From: Dryococelus australis | Taxonomy: Eukaryota > Arthropoda > Insecta > Phasmatodea > Phasmatidae | DNA length: 64,000 nucleotides | Assembly: GCA_029891345.1 (NCBI GenBank) | Contig: CM057009.1 | Coordinates: 290,170,966-290,234,965, forward strand | Reading direction: 5' to 3' | Shown here: in pieces, positions 44,850 to 57,369 of the stretch | Position numbering within the stretch: position 1 is the stretch's first letter | Layout: the number at the start of each line of letters is the position of its first letter | Program-made: the position numbers and the translations under genes | Notes under the pieces: generated by a model | What the model was told of the DNA's origin: nothing | The model's database searches: none | Seen by the model: only the letters and a program-made list of their open reading frames with translations

Positions 44850-46900
44850 AGTGTTTGGCTAGTGCTTGGTCGGTATAAAGAATTGGGCATGTGGCCTGTC
44901 TGGTTGAAACGAAGTCAAGTGCTACCGTCACGGCCCAGTGGACGGACTGGCCCTTACCTTGCTGGCTGATGTCCCGCGGAGACTGCTGCCCCAGTTGCTG
45001 TGAAGGCAACTGACTGCTGTGGGTCTCACCAGGATATGGTGCACAGTTGACTCTGTTGGAGACCGGAGTAAGCTGGCAGTTGACGTGTTGCTGGCCCCCG
45101 AACCAGGGGTTGACTATACCCAGAGATGTTACTCTCCTCTGGGGATAGCCTCAACCAGTGGATGTGGCGAGCCTGCTGTCTTGATGAGTGGTGGGATGAG
45201 TGATAGGAGTGGAAATGGAAGGTAAGGTCTCTCCAGTGGACGGGTGGTATGAACACTGCCCCGCGGAGATGTACTGCAAAGTGCAGTTAATTTGGGAGGT
45301 GTATGCTACCCTTCTAGACTTCCTCTGGGCACCACCCTTCCGGGTGTAAGGCATAGGAGAAGGTACAAAATTCCACCTCGTGAAAAAGAAACAGGTGACG
45401 TAGGTCCCTACTGTGTTCTGCTAAGGGCCGCAGATGCACAGGCAAGAGTTATACCCTGTACTCCTTTCGTCCGGCCCTGTGAAAAGCGATGGACAAAGTG
45501 GTGGGTTCCTTCAGGCTGTACTGCAATGATGGTTGGGTGTGGTATCGACAAGGGTCAGTCCTTCAGAAGCAACACATACTACTTTCTGGCCCTGTAGAGA
45601 GCGGTGGCGGAGTACAGGTTGGCCTGAGTTGCTAGCCACCTGGTGGAGAGCTTGTTATGGTTGGGGCTCTACCATACTATACCCTGTGGCATAGCAAGGG
45701 TGGGCATCTAATGGATACACATACTATTGCTTTCGTTAGCATGGTCTCCCAGCTTCACTCTAACTGGCTGGTTTCTACTTAAGTTACCACAGTGACACCA
45801 AGAAATCAATACTCAGATATAGTTTAGATTACATGTATATTCAGAGAGAATAAACACGGTGGTCTGTACTACCTAGGAGGTAGTACTAATCCTGAATCAA
45901 CATTGAAGTAAATCTACGTACAGACAGGTGAAGAAGACCTTGTTCTAACTGATGCAGAAGGCGAGAAAACTGCTAGGTAGTTTATAACAACATTCCCTAA
46001 CTATCTATCTGTTATTGAAGTAACAGTTAGAGAACACTACCAGAAGGGTAGTGGTAAGGATTGCAGTAACCGTCGGTAAGGCAGGCTGGTGATGGTCCTG
46101 AAGGAACAGTTGATGACAGTTACCCAGGGAGAGGGGTAAGGAGGAAGTAGCTGACATCTTAAGGAGCTGTTGGTGAAGTCTTCCAGAAGATCTAGAGGAT
46201 GTTGCCGCAAGCGCAAAATATGCTTCTCGTGGCTAGGACGTCTATAGTTGGCTTCATCCAGCTCTGAAGAGAGCTTTGGAATGAGCAAGGCGAACTAGAG
46301 CGTGAGCTACCAGTGGTTTCCTCCGGCCTCTTCCAGAGCAGTGGAGGTACGCGAAGACTTGAAGAGCGAGTCGTGGGTGGTGGCTTATTCTGGCCCTGTC
46401 CAGAGCGGTAGAAGAAGTATGGACTGACTGCAGTTTTTGGGCCATGGCAGGGACTTATATACTGGTTGACTGTTGGACAGGGCATGGTGAGAGGTGAAGA
46501 GGGAGATAAGCTCCACCCCTTGTTGTCTGCTAGCATTTTCTGCTACGGGGGAATCACTGATGTGGAGAACTTTATCGCTATCTCTTCTTAGTATGGGTGG
46601 TGCCCTCTCTTGGTGCTCCGTATAACTAAGTGACCTTGGGTGGCAGGCTCAGTGGCTTGGCCAATAGTACAATCTCCCTTTGGGGTGTTGACATGTCTGC
46701 TTAGAGAGAGGAGTGAACAGTAAAAGATGGATGCACGGGTCTGTAATATTGCCTCTCATTGGAAGAGCATCCCTTGTAGCCATGCGTTCAGGATCTGCTA
46801 GTACTGTTAACGACTTGCCCAGGCGTAATGAAACAGCATTCAGATGGGGTGATGTCGAGTGTGCATCATGGTTGTGCAAAGCGTAATGCGTCAATGTATA
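44850..46900. mobile_element. GC-rich LTR-like island, retroelement fragment
   Basis: This is a 2-kb block of balanced composition in AT-rich intron with promoter-like features on both strands: GGTATAAAG (44872, plus) with AATAAA (about 45849, plus), and CCAGTATATAAGTCCC (about 46449-46464, minus). A motif of the type CCCTGTCCAGAGCGGTAG recurs near 45470, 45590, 46330 and 46395. No Gag or Pol domain was recognised in any frame. It is most likely an LTR/leader fragment; orientation is undecided. Confidence 0.4.
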
Positions 46901-47399
46901 CAAAACAAATTATGAGCAATTTACAAAATCCTGTATCAGCTGATGCATGAACAAATTAAAATTAATATTACATTGGCTACTCTGACTGTACTGCCTACAC
47001 ACATCAGACAAACAGAAAATACGATGATGAGAAAGAGTTCCTAGAATAATCAACAAATTTCCTTTTATGTGGTCACAAAACAGCTCTTGTTAGTGTTAAA
47101 AACTAATTTTCATGCTGAACTAGTAATGTAGAGGTGTTCAAAATGTAATGCAAATTAAAACGTTCCATATTCAAATGAAACACAACTTCAAACATTAGGA
47201 GTTCTGTTTACATTGTATCCTCACTTACCTTGCCATCCATACATGTTTGATATTAATTCCAACAGCCTACAGTAATATCACAGGGTATTGTTCAAATATT
47301 TTTCAAATAATTTGATGAAATATATTTTAAACTCACGTCATTTTGAGCCAGTAATAGGAGAAAACTGAATTTTTAAAAATACAGAATCAAGAGGCACAC
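46901..47399. other. AT-rich intron, nothing identified
   Basis: No feature recognised. Confidence 0.45.
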
Positions 47400-47830
47400 C
47401 AACATGCTCCTATCTGTTAATGAATATGCTCGACTCACAACACTCCCTGCCATGCCATCTGTTAACCAGCTCCCAAAACACTACCGGCCAGAGTTGTGAG
47501 AGCCCTACCACCTTCAAGCAGTAGCTCAGAATTCAGCCGCTGGGAATTTGCTGACCAATTTATAACAAAATCCACGCAGCCGCCAGGCCTCAAAATAAGA
47601 TAATCGCAGCTCCAAACCATACTCATCAGCCATACCTGCAAATTTTCAATTTTCCAGCCACACCCTAGTTCGCTACCTGGCTGTTAGGTTAACTACCAAC
47701 AGCACCCTTCATACTGCAGTGTCCTACAACTCGCCACCTGATGAAGCTGGCCTACCCAGCGAAACGTAGCGATCGCACAACAACATGGAAAATGTGTTGT
47801 CCTTATTTTTGTGTGTGTGCTTGTCGAAAA
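47400..47830 (+). mobile_element. possible Penelope-like terminal relic
   Basis: This is a moderately GC-rich patch whose only recognised content is the hammerhead-like core at 47738-47764, by analogy with the Penelope 3' region at 42.2 kb. No coding part remains. Confidence 0.35.
47731..47772 (+). ncRNA. second hammerhead-like core
   Basis: CTGATGA (47738-47744), stem II GCTGG/CCAGC (47746-47750 with 47756-47760), then GAAA (47761-47764). The flanks TCGCCAC (47731-47737) and GTAGCGA (47766-47772) pair at six of seven positions as a possible stem I. Stem III appears to be absent or minimal, so this may be only a conserved Penelope motif. Confidence 0.4.
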
Positions 47831-49974
47831 ATACTACACTGTGATTACTTGAATTTGTGTCCTTTTATATATTTTTGGTAGCCAAGTGGCCTACTTGCAA
47901 ACTTTACAGCATATATGTCAAGCATAAAAATATTAGTAGTTTAGGGAAATTGTCATACAGCACATTTCCATTCACAATAAAGTACTAAATGATTAAAAGC
48001 GGCATCTGCTCTTTAGAGGCAAAGTTGTGTTGCCAGGGAGTCTAGTATTGTGGCTTGAGAAAATAATCTACACTTCGCGTACACATTACAAAAATTTATA
48101 TACTGCACACACACTTCAGAATTCACATACGTTAGTCCAAAACCAGCATTTCTTAAATATGAAAGCTTGAAGTAGTGATACATGAGGTATTACTTAAAGT
48201 ATTGTTCATTATGACTGTAAAAACTCAGAATAAATTTTACTTGTTTTTCAAGTACTCATAATCAAAGAAGCATTGCTTGTTTACATATCCAAGTAGTTCA
48301 TCAAGTCTGTTTCGTCGTGAACTAAGGAATGATTATTTATAACATTACTTTTTTATTTGCTGAATATTTAAATTCAGAATAATATTTCTTTCAAAAGTTT
48401 GACAAAAACATTAAACATTTTAAATATTACACATGCCAAATCAAAAAATTTATCAATGAAATCTCTGAGTACATTGATGCCACTAAATTTTTACATGTTC
48501 AGAAAATTTTTAAGCAAAACATATGTAGCAGTATTTTGACAAATTTTTAGCTTTAAAACTGAACATTCAAATCAAAAAACTTAAGCATAAACTTAGGACA
48601 CAAAATCAGGTCAATCTATTATTTCATTTACAAACACTACCAACAAGAAACTGGCCACAGGAAATTAGGTTAGGATTAAATGTGTGAGCAACATAAGAAC
48701 TATAATTAAGGTATTGTCATAAAATGGACAAACTGTAAACATCCCATATAATTTGTAATGGTTTAGATTATTCATTGACAGTAAAACATATTCTGGAACA
48801 GAATGATATGTTTTTGTTTCTGTTGTTTTTAAATTCTGTTAGGAGGCATTCCTGTGAAATGTGAAAAACTACAAGTGTTCTGCAAAGTCATTGTGCTTGT
48901 CTTAACTGTACTGATGTAATTAAAAAAAAAAAACACACAAAAAAAATAAAGACAAAAATCACCAAATGAGTAAGAAATCTTGCAACAAATCAGTCAAACT
49001 TAGATCACACTCGCAAAAGAACGCCACTAAAGACTAGAATTGAAAAAGTCAAAGGACAGCTATAAAAGGAATCCTAACATAATAAAATTAAGCAATTACC
49101 ATTTCCATTCTAATTTTTACAAACACGCACTTGCATAACCTTACTATATATCCTGTGCTCCAACAGTGACGTATACATTACATATATATATTTCCTAAAC
49201 TTTAAAAGAGAATATTAATGAGAAATCATGTTTTCACCAATGCCTCACGTAGCTACAGGATTCCTGGATACGAAATCCCAGCACAATCATGGACATTTCC
49301 AGAATGGCACAAATTTGTGTACAATTCTAGTTTTTCAAGGCTGCCCGACACCCTGGTTGCTTTAAAGTTAACATGTACAACAAAGCTATTCATAAATCAA
49401 ACATAGCAAGAACTGCACCTGAATGGCAGTGTATCACTTCAACATAAACATTATTTATCTTAAAAATTTTTACAGCGTAAAATGATACATTGTTTTGATT
49501 AGTAAATAACCTTTGTTTGCACCAAGTAGCACCAGGAGTGCGAGGGGAGGGGAGGGGAGGGAAAATGATACGACACACAACATGGTAAGCCATAACACAA
49601 GTCCAATGGAAATTACTAGCAAGCAGAATTGCTACACATGTAAATATTTTGCTTTAAAAAGTATACAGAGTTGGCAAAAAATATAAAACTTTAGGTATTC
49701 ATTCATATATTTGTATTTTACACATTCAAAAATCATCATTTCATGGGAGGACGTGCTCGGGAAGTGTGAAAGGTGAACAGATGACAGCACACACTGCAGC
49801 TCTATTCAAAAAATATTATTTATAAGTTTTTGTAAGTGAATTGTTTGCCTTGCGTTGACTTTACATGACACCTGCATCAAATTAAAATATAAATATTTTA
49901 TAAATACCCTGCAACAGTTCTGCTGACTTGAATTAATATGAAGCATGTATGGAGAAATGAAAACTAGTTCTAGA
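47831..49974. other. AT-rich intron, nothing identified
   Basis: Short frames and A-rich runs (for example 48919-48930) only. Confidence 0.45.
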
Positions 49975-50216
49975 GGGGCCACAGTGGCCGGGCAGTTAGC
50001 CCGCTCGCCTCCCACCCAGACAAACCGGGCTCAATCCCTGGCCAGGTCACCTGATTTTCGCAAGTGGGAATTGTGCTAGACGATGCTGTTTATCGGCGGG
50101 TTTTCCCGGGGATCTCCCGTTTCCTCCGCCCTTTCATTCTGATGCTGCTCCATACTCACCTCAATCACCCTCATCTGCTCTCAAGACCTCGCTGTTAAGA
50201 GCCGCTCAAATCTCTC
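49975..50216 (+). mobile_element. tRNA-derived SINE, full-length-looking
   Basis: The head has RNA polymerase III promoter boxes: A-box-like TGGCCGGGCAGTTAGC (49985-50000) and B-box-like GGGCTCAATCCC (50027-50038). The body (GTGGGAATTGTGCTAGACGA, then GGGGATCTCCCGT, CTCAATCACCCTCATC, TCAAGACCTCGCTGTTAAG) is shared with the copies at 57123 and 19504. No poly-A tail or clear flanking duplication was found. It is transcribed in principle by Pol III and mobilised by a partner LINE. Confidence 0.8.
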
Positions 50217-52925
50217 CGTTAGTTATAGAGCAGGTATGTCAAACTTGTAGTCCCTAGCGCTTACCTATGCGGTTCAACTTACTATAAAGAAATACGTTGA
50301 AGGCCCACGTTGAGTGTGTTCATAAATTATACATGAAAATCACTATACATACACAACCAGAAATTAAATAGTCGCCCAGATGAATTTAAAAAAAATTACT
50401 ACTGATAACAGTTTTTCTTCAATCTGAAGTTGAACAAATCCAAACTAACAAGTCAGTTCATACACGAACATTTGTAAAACGTTTTTTCTTCCTCCTAAAG
50501 TTGAATAAAATCAAAAATAACAAATCAACTCCACAAGCAAGCAATTAAAATATGTATATTACGAAAGTTGTCTTAAGGCAAGATATTTCACCAGATTTTG
50601 AATATTTGGTAGCCAAGAAGAGATGCCAATGTCAGACTTCTGGAAGAACTTCATGCTTTCCTATTTCAATGACTGGACAGTGCCTGTTTCTACATTTGTT
50701 TACACTGCCTCTATTAATTTTTTTATTAGAATCAGTTGTGTAATAAAGAACAACATTTTGCATTTAAACAATACAAATCTTTTTTCTTGTTTGGTGGCCT
50801 GTTATGCTCTCTTGATTATGAGGAGGGGTTAAACAAAGTGAGAAAAACAAACAGTTTAAGTTGCATTTTGTTTGAAACACACACTACTGTTTTATACAAG
50901 TTTCAGATTGTTACACTAATAACAACTGTTTTGTCACAACTTATTTAAAAAAAATACATAAAATATTTGTCTAAAAACTTTTTGCTCTCCATGTATTTCT
51001 CAGTTGTTTGTTGTGCAATGGGAAGGCTGTCAGGATAACCAACTTGAAATTCACTTAGGAACTATATATAAAACAGATAATATCAATGAATTCAAATAAA
51101 AAACATCATTGCAAAGAGCTATTCTAGGCTATGGTTTAAGGAAAACATCAATATAACTACTTCAGTCAAAAAGTCATAATAAAATGCAAGTTTTTACTTA
51201 TAGAAATAACTTAAGAAATTCAGAAAAATTATTGAAATTAAAGATTAGATGGCATTTATGTAATGAATCACTTGAAATTTGGTATTTCATTCCCTCCACC
51301 ACAATTTAATTTTCTTCTTCAATGGCATCAAATAAGAAACTAATTCCATACAGCCACGTTCAACCTGGCTCGTGAAGTCATTTAGAGTGATGGTGACCCA
51401 GAATATCATGTGCAGGCTATATGTCACGGTCTGCAAATCCGATTAAGGTTTATCACTTTTTAAGTCTTTCCTTTTGCAAAAGAAATAGAATAATTTTATT
51501 AAGTATTACTGAATGGTAACTAACTTGAGTATTCAGAAGGGCTGGCATGAGCAGCTTCTTTGGGTTTAGCAGATGACTGATGTTAAATGATCTTCCAACC
51601 TGGCAGCAGAATTTACTATGGCACTGAACAGTTCTTAGTGATAGAGCTCTTTAAACACACTTAATTCCCTGGTCCAGTGGCTGATCAGTGTAGCAGTAAT
51701 TTTTACCAGTAGCATGACTTCTACTTTTCCATCGCTTGACTTATCCTGTGGTGAGATTTCCACTATAAAAACAATCCAGCAGATGCAGTGAAGTCACATA
51801 ACATGAAAATCACCATGTAATTTCACATAGTGAACTTCCAAACAGGTCCAGATAATGGTACAATTTCCATTTTATTATGAACCACCAGTACACTCACCCA
51901 TATTAACTATATGCTTATAGTTCAGTTCTCTCTCTTAGCAGTTCCAGATCACTTTAAACCGTATACACAAAATTTACTCATTGTTTCTCTTACTTCCACT
52001 AACTTATTCTTGTTATTTCAATAATAATGCTCTCACATAGTAAATTTGACTCTCGCCTCTCCCTTTTAAATACTCAATCTGTTCGGTGTATTCACCTACT
52101 GAATAAACTTTCCTTTTGTACTATGTCCATGGTACATGTGGAACCAAATACTTAACAAACCAATGGTACAAACTGGGAGTAATCTATGGTGAAATGCACA
52201 CCCCACTGCCAGTAAACAGACACCACTACTCTTTCTACAGTCAAAGAGATGCTGGCATCCAATATGAGGAAGAGCAAGAACACAACTACTACTATGAGTG
52301 CTGAAAACATTTTCACTTACTTGTCTATTGTTTACTTTTCCAGGTTGGCAGACAATCATCCTACATTCAGGCTAAAAATACAAAACTGATAATGTGTTTA
52401 AAAATTACATTTTAAGTAAACTGATTTTAAAACAATATCTCATAAACTGGCTCAACCAAATAAGGCCACAAGGAAACAATTTTTTTTGTACAACACATTA
52501 AAACTTTCCTAACCCAGCATTTAAAATTTTTTATCTGTTTAAACAACTTTCTCCAGATATAACACACACTTGGAAATTTTCTAAATTTATGCATTTTCAT
52601 AGGATGGAAGCCAACGTGTAAATGCTGTTATTTTCTACACATACTACTGCTATAACTAAGGGAAAATTGGCCAGTTACTCTAAATGTATAAATGTAATTT
52701 TGTCAACAAAACCACGCATCACGCAAAGAAAATGTAAACAACATTTACTTAAATATAATGTACTGTGTTTAAATAAATGTTCAATGGTAAAGCTTTCCAA
52801 CGAGCTCTATTCGACCTGACCGTAATGCTAATTCAAACAAAATTCTACAGACTTTAGAGATTTCAGCTAACTCAAAAATGGTGAGGCAAAGCCAATTAAT
52901 TATAAACATGAAATGACCCAGAGTC
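50217..52925. other. AT-rich intron, nothing identified
   Basis: The plus frame 52116-52304 (62 codons, tyrosine-rich) and its antisense are probably chance. No transposon motif was seen. Confidence 0.4.
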
Positions 52926-52953
52926 AAAAAAAAAAAAAAAAAAAAAAAAAAAA
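52926..52953 (+). repeat. A28 homopolymer
   Basis: This is a run of 28 A followed by TGTATATATACACC. On the porcupine strand it is a T tract 58 bases beyond the donor of the candidate exon at 53017-53111. It may be the tail of a lost retroposon. Confidence 0.9.
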
Positions 52954-53016
52954 TGTATATATACACCATAAAATGCAATAGCTTCATGCAGTTCCAGTAG
53001 CAAAGTCACCACTCAC

Positions 53017-53111
53017 CGCATTACTTCCAGGATCCCAAGATTTTGAAACAGGAACTATGTAGACCATCTCACTTTGTCCTTGATTCATTGTCAGCCAAAA
53101 CAGATCTGAAT
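53017..53111 (-). other. candidate alternative (poison) exon of porcupine
   Basis: This 95-nt block on the minus strand has a T-rich tract and TTGGCAG acceptor (53112-53113) and a GTGAGT donor (53011-53016). It is open in the exact phase left by the first coding exon: that exon's last G plus AT makes Asp, followed by SDLFWLTMNQGQSEM and VYIVPVSKSWDPGSNA. If it is joined to the exon at 39942, whose first bases are TGA, translation stops at the junction, because 95 is not a multiple of three. It could be a regulated poison exon, a cryptic pseudo-exon, or an exon of an unrelated nested gene. I do not recognise the peptide. The splice signals and phase are visible; use of the exon is inference. 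Confidence 0.35.
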
Positions 53112-56100
53112 CTGCCAACAAAATTTTTTTGTCTAAAATGATTTAGCTCCCTTGTAAAAATTATACCACCAAACACTACAAGATACACCTTGTGATAATA
53201 ATTTTACCAATCTCAGAGGTATAAATTATTTTAACTTTCCTGAAGCATAAATCCAATGTAAACTTTCAAAACCTAAATTTCAGCACTCATGTGCATTCTC
53301 TTAACTGCCTTTGTCAAAATTTTAACCTATGCCAAACTTGACAACCATCTAGTCGCTTTCCCTCACAAAGCATATTAGATGTTAATTTTTGAACATGTGG
53401 GGGTGCGAGAGATCTGATTTTTTTATGCATCATTAAGGTGATAACAATTGAGAAAGGTAACAATTTACAGATTTATATTCAAACCAATTTGCTACGCTTT
53501 GTCACAGTTAAGTTAAATTTTGTAATTATTTATTTCTACTCTACTATGTAGTTGCTTCATGAAGTGAAACATCATAGGTGAACTTATGTAAAATGTGACA
53601 ATTACAATATTATTTGTAACCTCTCCATACTTCCACATTGATTTTCTAACATGTGAATCTTATATTCCAAGGCAATAATGTGGGCCACTAAAATAGTGTT
53701 TTCATATAAACTTGAAAGGTTTTTTTTAAGTAATTTACAATCATAAAAAATACCTATAAATTTGGTGTAAAAGAATAGTTTAAATTAAAAACAATATACA
53801 GTAGTTAAAATAAATGGAAAATTCAAAAAATTCTAGTAGTGTAATTTTTTTTTTTGTAAAAATATTAACTTTTAGTAACATCCATTATAATTATACTCTT
53901 GCATTTGTAGCCTTCACGAAAGTTGACTTTGCTATTTTTATGCATCTCGTGCAACCATTCAGTATTGAAAATAAACATTATGGTGATTGAAACAATTTCA
54001 TAATTTTTTCATGCTATGCCCTATTTTAATTTTATGATAAGCTATGTTACCTTTTGAAAGAGTTCCTGGAATATTGCTGCTAATGTTTTTCCTATATACT
54101 TGACTAGTCTTCTCATACAACATTTTTCTTTTACCAAAAGTGGACCATAAAATCTTCTCAATCTTTGATGGCCACTTTGCTATGACCTCAAAGATTTGCA
54201 CTTCACTCAATGCATGACTGCAGACACAACTACTGCATTCCCTGGACCTTATTTTTAATGTAAATGCAAAAAATGGGACAAAATGTGATGTACATTTTTT
54301 GTTCTGTAAAGAATCTAAAGTTACATACAATAACACCAACACATATGGTTTGACACACAGGTATGTTTAACCAAATGAAATTATGAAAGTTACCAAATAA
54401 AGGGTTTCTTAAAATTACAAAGAAAGGAATATGAACTTATTTATGTAACCCTTTAGTTATTTTATAATATTACGGAACAATTTCTTAGTTTAAATATTTT
54501 ATGGCCATTTAAACAAAAATTTGAGAACAAACACAGTGTCTCTTCTTTACTTGCAAGGTGTGGGCAAGATTATTTGGTGTTGACAAAAAAACAATAATGA
54601 ATGCAACAAGGTATGTTTACTTCATCAACTGAACAATGAAACAATGTCATCTCGAAAACAGCTGAAAATGTACATAATATTTGTTCAGTAAATAAGAATT
54701 TCAGGATTAAGTATAAAATTTAAAGTCTCTTTATGTACCTCATATGGAAATCCTACTATACAAAAATCTGGGGGGATTAACTCATTAAAGTACATATTAA
54801 GAGAGGTGTTTATATGGGAGGGAGCTTTACATACTGTTACTGCTATAAGTAAACCCATGTGGATTGTTTACTGAAGGACCAAATAAACTACCCATGCAGA
54901 CTTGATATTAGGTACTTAAACCTAGAGTTTAACACAGTCTGAAATACTGAAGCCTTAAAGTACAGGTCACAAAAATGTCCAAGACAAATTAGTGAAATGT
55001 TTTCATTTTCAACATTCCTGCAAATACCACATTTCCAATCACTCCGTAAAAAGCCTCCAACTTGGTAGAAAGGATGAGGAGTTGCGGAGTCTGTTTACTG
55101 GCACTAAGAGAGGTAATATGGTGATTAATTTAAACCTGAGAAGCAATGGGTGGAAAAAGCTGTGACTTTAAAAACAGAAACATTTGAAAAGTATTTTCGT
55201 TACATCCACACTTTGTATTCATCTACCTCTTCCTCCCACTATTCTACTCAGTGAAAAAAATTATGCACCTTCCTTACCCCACTTTTCTATCAACAAATTG
55301 ATGAAGTTACTTTTGTAGCATCTGGGGCTGCAAATAACTAGTACTTGACACTGGCAAACTGAATGTCAACTTAAGATTGGTCATGTAAAGCAGAACAAAA
55401 AGTTGCAACACTCAATTTTGACCATGCATCAGATTATCTAGTGGGGCATAAGATGAAATAAAGTTGAGCGAAACTAATTAACGCAACATGGAGAGGTAGC
55501 ACTTCAATTGAAAACCTGTAACAAGCTGAATCTTCTTATCAAATGCCCTTTTCAATGCGTCATCCGTAATTTTGCTGTAAAAAAGGGTCAATTGCAATTC
55601 TGCACAAAAGAAGTGCCTATATACAGTTGGTGAACAAACATATGCATAACACACTTCCAGGTTCACAAATCAATAACTAATATGAAATAACTGCCACAGA
55701 CAAGAAGGTAGTAGACAAATGGAAGCAAGAAATGATTGAAAAACTGATGACAATGAAGAAATACTAGTTTTACAGAAATGTACTTTCTTCAATTTTTGGG
55801 TTGAAAATGTTTTTCAAAAGGCTACAATCTTATAGTAAAACCTTATGAAGGTAAAAAATTATCCTACTATTAGAAATCCCTGGGCATAGCCAGGTTAAAA
55901 AAATTATGAAGGTATTACTTTTAATAAAATGGATGAACCACACAAAATCTCCTAATTTATTTATATAGTAGGTATAAATTACAGCTTAATCCTTCACAAT
56001 GTAATTGTCACTCACTATAATACATCAATGAATGCAATTACTATAAAAACTATCTGAATTATGCTAATTACCACCTTTATAACGATACCTAATAAAGAAA

Positions 56101-56200
56101 TCAAATCAGACAAAACTTATACATTAGATATCTGGTACAATACATTAATCATGCTGAACATTTCCTTCTCATATCTGCACTGTTCCAATGATAGATAAGC
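53112..56200. other. AT-rich intron, nothing identified
   Basis: The minus frame 53998-54342 (114 codons) has no recognisable domain and ordinary AT-rich content. No element was identified. Confidence 0.4.
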
Positions 56201-56950
56201 AAATTTTTTTTTAACCCGGGAGCTTCCCAAATATTCTCTGCAGTCATGATGCATTCATGGGCCACTTGTTAAAATTCAGTAGGTATTCTCACACCCAACA
56301 TTTGTGTGCAAGTGTATACACTCAACCTCTTCCAAAATTTGCAATCTTCACTGCAGTAACAAGTCTTAGATTCCACTGCATTCTGATCTCAACTTGCTCC
56401 ATAAGGTACAACTGGCCACAACTTTCTGACATTTGAGAGTTTCACCTATCTTCCCCAGACTGACACCTTCCTCCCCGACAGAAAAATGTTTGGAAGTTTC
56501 TTGTAACAGATATTTCCAGCCACAGGGTTGGATTGCTAAAACATGCCCCAAAAAGTTCTCATGCTTCACACCCCCCTCCCTTCAATCAGTCAAGTCTCTC
56601 TTCTGAGTGAGATTCAGTTATCGGAACTCTACAGACATCCAACACTGCCCCTTCCTAAGTCGGTGTTTACCAACAGACACCTTTGCTTCTTCATAACACA
56701 CTAGTCAATGTGAACCATACTTTGCCAAATCCTAAATCCAGACATCCAAATCTGCCGGTTTCAAAATTTGACGGCAGCCTTCTTTAAACATTCCTGACAC
56801 TGAGAACAGTGGACCATTTATTGCTGGGACTTGTGACCACACCAATTTCTCTTCTCTGAATACCCCACCAGTAGCTCTTGTCATGAGCATTCAGCTTGGG
56901 GCTACTTGGCACTACTATATACAGTATTCCTCTTTTGCTACTTTTGGCTC
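56201..56950 (-). pseudogene. possible coding relic, unrecognised
   Basis: The composition is less AT-rich than its surroundings. The minus frame 56366-56569 reads MKHENFLGHVLAIQPCG, then VGEEGVSLGKIGETLK and CQKVVASCTLWSKL, with a protein-like residue mix. I do not recognise it. It may belong with the relic at 57370-58060 or to a transposon. Confidence 0.25.
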
Positions 56951-57122
56951 GCATCATGTCCGCTCAATAAGTTGTGCATAACCATTTCTTACCTAATTCT
57001 CTTTCTATTGTCTTGATTACTAGTAAATGAACCTTTGTATCCTGGTCACTGCGAAAACCTGCTGACCAGCTTTTTTATTCTGTTCCTGATCACAGATATT
57101 ACTAATTTACTTGAGTGGAGTG

Positions 57123-57368
57123 GAATGATTTGGGCAGCTCTTAACATCAAGGTCTTGAAAGCTGATGAGGGTGAAGTGGGGAGAATAAGGAGCGGTGCCA
57201 GAATGCTAGGGTGGGGGAAATAAGAGATCCCCAAGCAAACTTGCAGATCAGCGGCATCGTCTGGCACGATTTCCACGTGCAAAAATCCAGGAGCGACTCT
57301 GCATGGAATAGAACCTGTTTCACCTTAATCAGAGGTGAGTAGTCTGACCACTATACCACCAAAGCCAC
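57123..57368 (-). mobile_element. tRNA-derived SINE, minus strand
   Basis: Read on the minus strand: TGGTATAGTGGTCAG (A box, 57344-57358), GGTTCTATTCC (B box, 57305-57315), then the shared body TTTGCACGTGGAAATCGTG, CAGACGATGCCG, GGGGATCTC and CAAGACCTTGATGTTAAGAG. The head looks like tRNA-Asp/Glu-type promoters and differs more from the copy at 49975 than the bodies do. Confidence 0.8.
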
Positions 57369-57369
57369 A

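Noticed and set aside
49975..50040. A tRNA gene
   Set aside because: A and B boxes are present, but no full cloverleaf is evident, and the segment continues into a body shared with two other copies, so it is a SINE.
52116..52304. Tyrosine-rich plus-strand frame as an exon
   Set aside because: No convincing splice signals in phase and no recognisable family.
53998..54342. 114-codon minus-strand frame as a gene
   Set aside because: No recognised motif, no promoter or splice support, and ordinary AT-rich codon content.
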